Shown in pieces: positions 6,815 through 8,316 of a stretch of DNA of 8,316 nt. Numbering within the stretch: position 1 is the stretch's first letter; each line of letters opens with the position of its first letter. Origin of the DNA: Armatimonadota bacterium (lineage in GTDB: Bacteria > Armatimonadota > Zipacnadia > Zipacnadales > FEN-943); assembly GCA_029777735.1 (NCBI GenBank), contig JAKORR010000139.1:1-8316 (forward strand). The letters are read 5' to 3'. Below the pieces are notes generated by a model. The model made no database searches and was not told the origin of the DNA. It worked only from the letters and a program-made list of their open reading frames with translations. The translations under genes were made by a program, and so were the position numbers.

Positions 6815-7708
6815 TCAGAGACTGAGAAGCAGGCACAAGCTGGTGCAGCTATCTGCAAGTATCTGCTCGTCCGTGCGCAGAGCCGGATCTGATCGTCGCG
6901 ATCTCATGATGGCTCTGCGGTGTCGCCACGCATCGCAGAGACCCAGCAGATCGGAGGCGTCGCCTCGCCGCAGCAAGCCACCGAGTGCCCGGCGCACCAG
7001 GGATAGGCTGTGGCGGCGCCGAAGCCACGGAGACTGGAAGTTCTTCCACCCGAAGAAGCAACGATTACGCGCGCGGATCCGCTTGACGTAGCTTGCGCTA
7101 TACAGCTTGCGGATGGTCGCGCTCTCCAAGTGCACGAAGTGGCAGCGCGTGTCGTAGACGATCGTCAAGCCTGACCTCCAAGCGTTCCAGCCTAGGTCCA
7201 CGTCCTCCCAGTAGAAGGGGTAGTAGAGCGGGTCAAAGCCACCCAGCTCGAGGAACTTGTCGCGTCGGAACAGGCCACCGCCTGCAGGTGCACCCAATTG
7301 CGGCCACCAGTCGGTCGGCCCCCGGGGCGGGCGCGGTTTGCTGGGATCATCGCTCCAGTACTCGGGGCCGGTAGCGAAGACATCGGGATCCTCGAAGTGC
7401 TCAGCCAGCAGCGCTATTGATCCGGGCGTTACTTCCATATCGCTGTTGAGCAGTAGCACAAGGTCGTGGCGGGCGCGCTCGAAGCCCAGGTTGCAGGCCG
7501 CGCCAAAGCCAACGTTGCGCTCCAGCGCCACCACCCGCACCGTCGGGAACTCGCGGCCTAGCATCCCCACACTGTCGTCCTCGCTAGCGTCGTCAATGAC
7601 GATTATTTCATCCCGTTCCAGGCTGAGCTCCTGCAGGAGCGGAGGCAGCGTCCGACGAAGAATCTCCACGCCGTCTCGATTGGGAATTACTGCCGAGATA
7701 GGCTGCAA
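6815..7708 (-). CDS. GT2 family glycosyltransferase (rhamnosyltransferase-like), reverse strand
   Basis: A 297-residue soluble GT-A enzyme. Motifs: SAVIPNRDG at the first strand (5-13), EIIVIDDASEDDS (34-46), LERNVGFGAACNLG (62-75, the donor-binding GFG-xxxN loop common in rhamnosyl-type GT2 enzymes), the metal site LLLNSDMEV (85-93, NSD variant of DxD with D90), GGLFRRDKFLELGGFDP (144-160) and the catalytic acidic element FYWEDVDLGWNAW (165-177). After about residue 200 it is Arg-rich with no strong membrane segment. The start must be TTG at 7708: an in-frame TGA lies two codons upstream, and no ATG or GTG occurs before the first conserved strand. AGAGGT on this strand, about 8 bases upstream, can serve as ribosome binding site. 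It runs opposite to the main operon and is separated by 44 bases from the broken GT4 gene. It would add a sugar to the glycan; donor unknown. Confidence 0.87.
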   Translation of the reverse strand: MQPISAVIPNRDGVEILRRTLPPLLQELSLERDEIIVIDDASEDDSVGMLGREFPTVRVVALERNVGFGAACNLGFERARHDLVLLLNSDMEVTPGSIALLAEHFEDPDVFATGPEYWSDDPSKPRPPRGPTDWWPQLGAPAGGGLFRRDKFLELGGFDPLYYPFYWEDVDLGWNAWRSGLTIVYDTRCHFVHLESATIRKLYSASYVKRIRARNRCFFGWKNFQSPWLRRRHSLSLVRRALGGLLRRGDASDLLGLCDAWRHRRAIMRSRRSDPALRTDEQILADSCTSLCLLLSL

Positions 7709-7752
7709 GGGTCAGGACCTCTGGGGCCTCGTGCGGCCCAGGGTATTGTGCA

Positions 7753-8195
7753 ATGCGTGTCGGCATTGATGCAACTTATCTGCTAGAGCCCCGAAAGACC
7801 GGCGTGGAAACCTAGAAACCTATACGCTCAACCTGGTGCGGGCCCTGTTGGCGCTTCCGGAGCGGCCGGAGTTAGCCCTCTACGCGGCCGGACCGACGCC
7901 CGACCCCGATACGCAAGCCCTCTTCCAGGCCGCCGACCGCGCTCACCTTTCGCGCGTGCACAGGCTGTGGCTGCGCCTGCGCCTGCCGCTGAGGCTACTG
8001 GGAGACCGGGTTGAGGTGGCACACTTCCCAGGCACGCTGCTCCCCTACTGGCTGCCTTGCCCGGTCGTCACAACCTTCTACGACCTGGCCGCGTATCGCT
8101 ACCCCGAACTGTACGACCCGGCTGAGCTGGGCCTGTACAGACACCTGATACCCGCGGCGGCTAGCCCGACTTCGACAGTTTTGGGTAGGGATTAG
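7753..8195 (+). pseudogene. Broken GT4-type glycosyltransferase: 8-base duplication frameshift and 3' truncation
   Basis: From ATG at 7753 the frame reads MRVGIDATYLL, then EPRKTGVET, and stops at TAG 7813-7815. GAAACCTA occurs twice in tandem (7807-7814 and 7815-7822). Removing one copy restores an uninterrupted frame through GVETYTLNLVRALLALPE, the typical GT4 start where a G-x-x-x-Y-T loop binds the acceptor side. The restored frame continues through AHFPGTLLPYWLPCPVVTT, FYDLAAYRYPELYDP and ELGLYRHLIPAAA. It then departs from the family near 8160 and ends at TAG 8193-8195, leaving about 135 of the usual 350-400 residues and no donor-binding C-terminal half. The gene is therefore non-functional as it stands, even without the duplication. 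It faces away from the reverse GT2 gene across a 44-base gap with no evident dedicated promoter. Confidence 0.85.
7807..7822 (+). repeat. Exact 8-base tandem duplication (GAAACCTA x2)
   Basis: Two perfect adjacent copies of GAAACCTA within the GT4 coding sequence. The 8-base unit is not a multiple of three, shifts the frame by two, and creates the in-frame TAG at 7813-7815. The single-copy sequence encodes a family-typical GVETYTLNLV segment. Confidence 0.95.
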
Positions 8196-8208
8196 GGGTT
8201 AGAGGGGG
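8183..8208 (+). other. G-quadruplex-type G-run cluster at the truncation junction
   Basis: Four G runs, 8183-8185, 8188-8190, 8195-8198 and 8204-8208, are separated by loops of 2, 4 and 5 bases, fitting the standard four-tract quadruplex pattern on the + strand. A related G-rich segment with three runs follows at 8229-8242, and GGGTAGGG occurs in both (8183-8190 and 8230-8237). It lies just after the point where the GT4 gene loses homology, so it may be part of an inserted element's end. No coding potential is seen from 8196 to the window end. Confidence 0.5.
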
Positions 8209-8284
8209 TGAATCGCCAGTAATACCAAGGGGTAGGGTTGGGATCCGAGCTTATATGTACTGGCAACTTGTACTAGCTTGGGGC

Positions 8285-8313
8285 TTGACAAAGCGGCCTT
8301 TCAAAGCTATACT
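8285..8313 (+). promoter_or_regulatory. Near-consensus sigma-70 promoter reading out of the window
   Basis: A perfect -35 TTGACA (8285-8290), a 17-base spacer (8291-8307) and TATACT (8308-8313, 5 of 6 matches to TATAAT) give 11 of 12 consensus bases at ideal spacing. It is the strongest promoter-like sequence in the window and stands in a locally AT-richer stretch. The start site and the gene it drives would be beyond 8316. Confidence 0.75.
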
Positions 8314-8316
8314 GCA

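Noticed and set aside
6811..6832. Hairpin CTCAG-AGA-CTGAG with partial outer pairing at the end of the reverse GT2 gene
   Set aside because: The stem is short, overlaps the stop codon and has no T run on the reverse strand, so I do not call it a terminator.
1..8316. CRISPR array, tRNA or rRNA gene, toxin-antitoxin or phage-defence genes
   Set aside because: No regularly spaced repeats, no cloverleaf-like or rRNA-like sequence, and no nuclease, helicase or toxin motifs were seen.

Overview
The window is about 8.3 kb of GC-rich bacterial DNA (roughly 60-65% G+C by eye). It holds a surface-polysaccharide export and assembly block, with an amidohydrolase gene upstream and a decayed, rearranged edge downstream. 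An ABC-2 permease paired with a Wzt/KpsT-like ATPase, followed by glycosyltransferases and a methyltransferase, is the usual arrangement for ABC-transporter-dependent O-antigen, capsule or cell-surface glycan export. The sequence does not fix the taxon. The Wzm/Wzt pair, the alternative GTG and TTG starts and the protein styles would suit a GC-rich phylum such as Chloroflexota, Armatimonadota or Planctomycetota, but that is only an impression.

Layout. Positions 77-1678 (+) encode a two-domain metal-dependent hydrolase whose N-terminal half has lost the metal ligands. A 204-base intergenic region (1679-1882) contains a plausible sigma-70 promoter. Then come five tightly packed forward genes: permease (1883-2701), ATPase (2701-3450), GT4-like glycosyltransferase (3443-4531), membrane-anchored GT2 glycosyltransferase (4528-5490) and SAM-dependent methyltransferase (5453-6448). 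Each overlaps the next by 1, 8, 4 and 38 bases, so they are almost certainly one transcription unit. A GC-rich hairpin 4 bases after the last stop may end it.

From about 6450 onward the order breaks down. A short forward ORF (6551-6730) looks like the N-terminus of another SAM methyltransferase cut off at its first SAM-binding motif. A reverse-strand GT2 glycosyltransferase (6815-7708) follows and looks intact. A forward GT4-type glycosyltransferase gene (7753-8195) is broken twice: by an exact 8-base tandem duplication that creates a stop, and by loss of its C-terminal two thirds near 8160. After that junction the DNA is less GC-rich, contains a G-quadruplex-type G-run cluster, and ends with a near-consensus sigma-70 promoter (TTGACA, 17 bases, TATACT) pointing out of the window.

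Working model (inference): the GT4, GT2 and methyltransferase build and modify a lipid-linked glycan in the cytoplasm, and the permease/ATPase pair flips it across the inner membrane. The downstream part is a variable end of the locus altered by rearrangement. I see no clear sign of a wholly new system. The observations most worth checking are the 8-base duplication in the GT4 gene, the junction near 8160, and the asymmetric tandem amidohydrolase.
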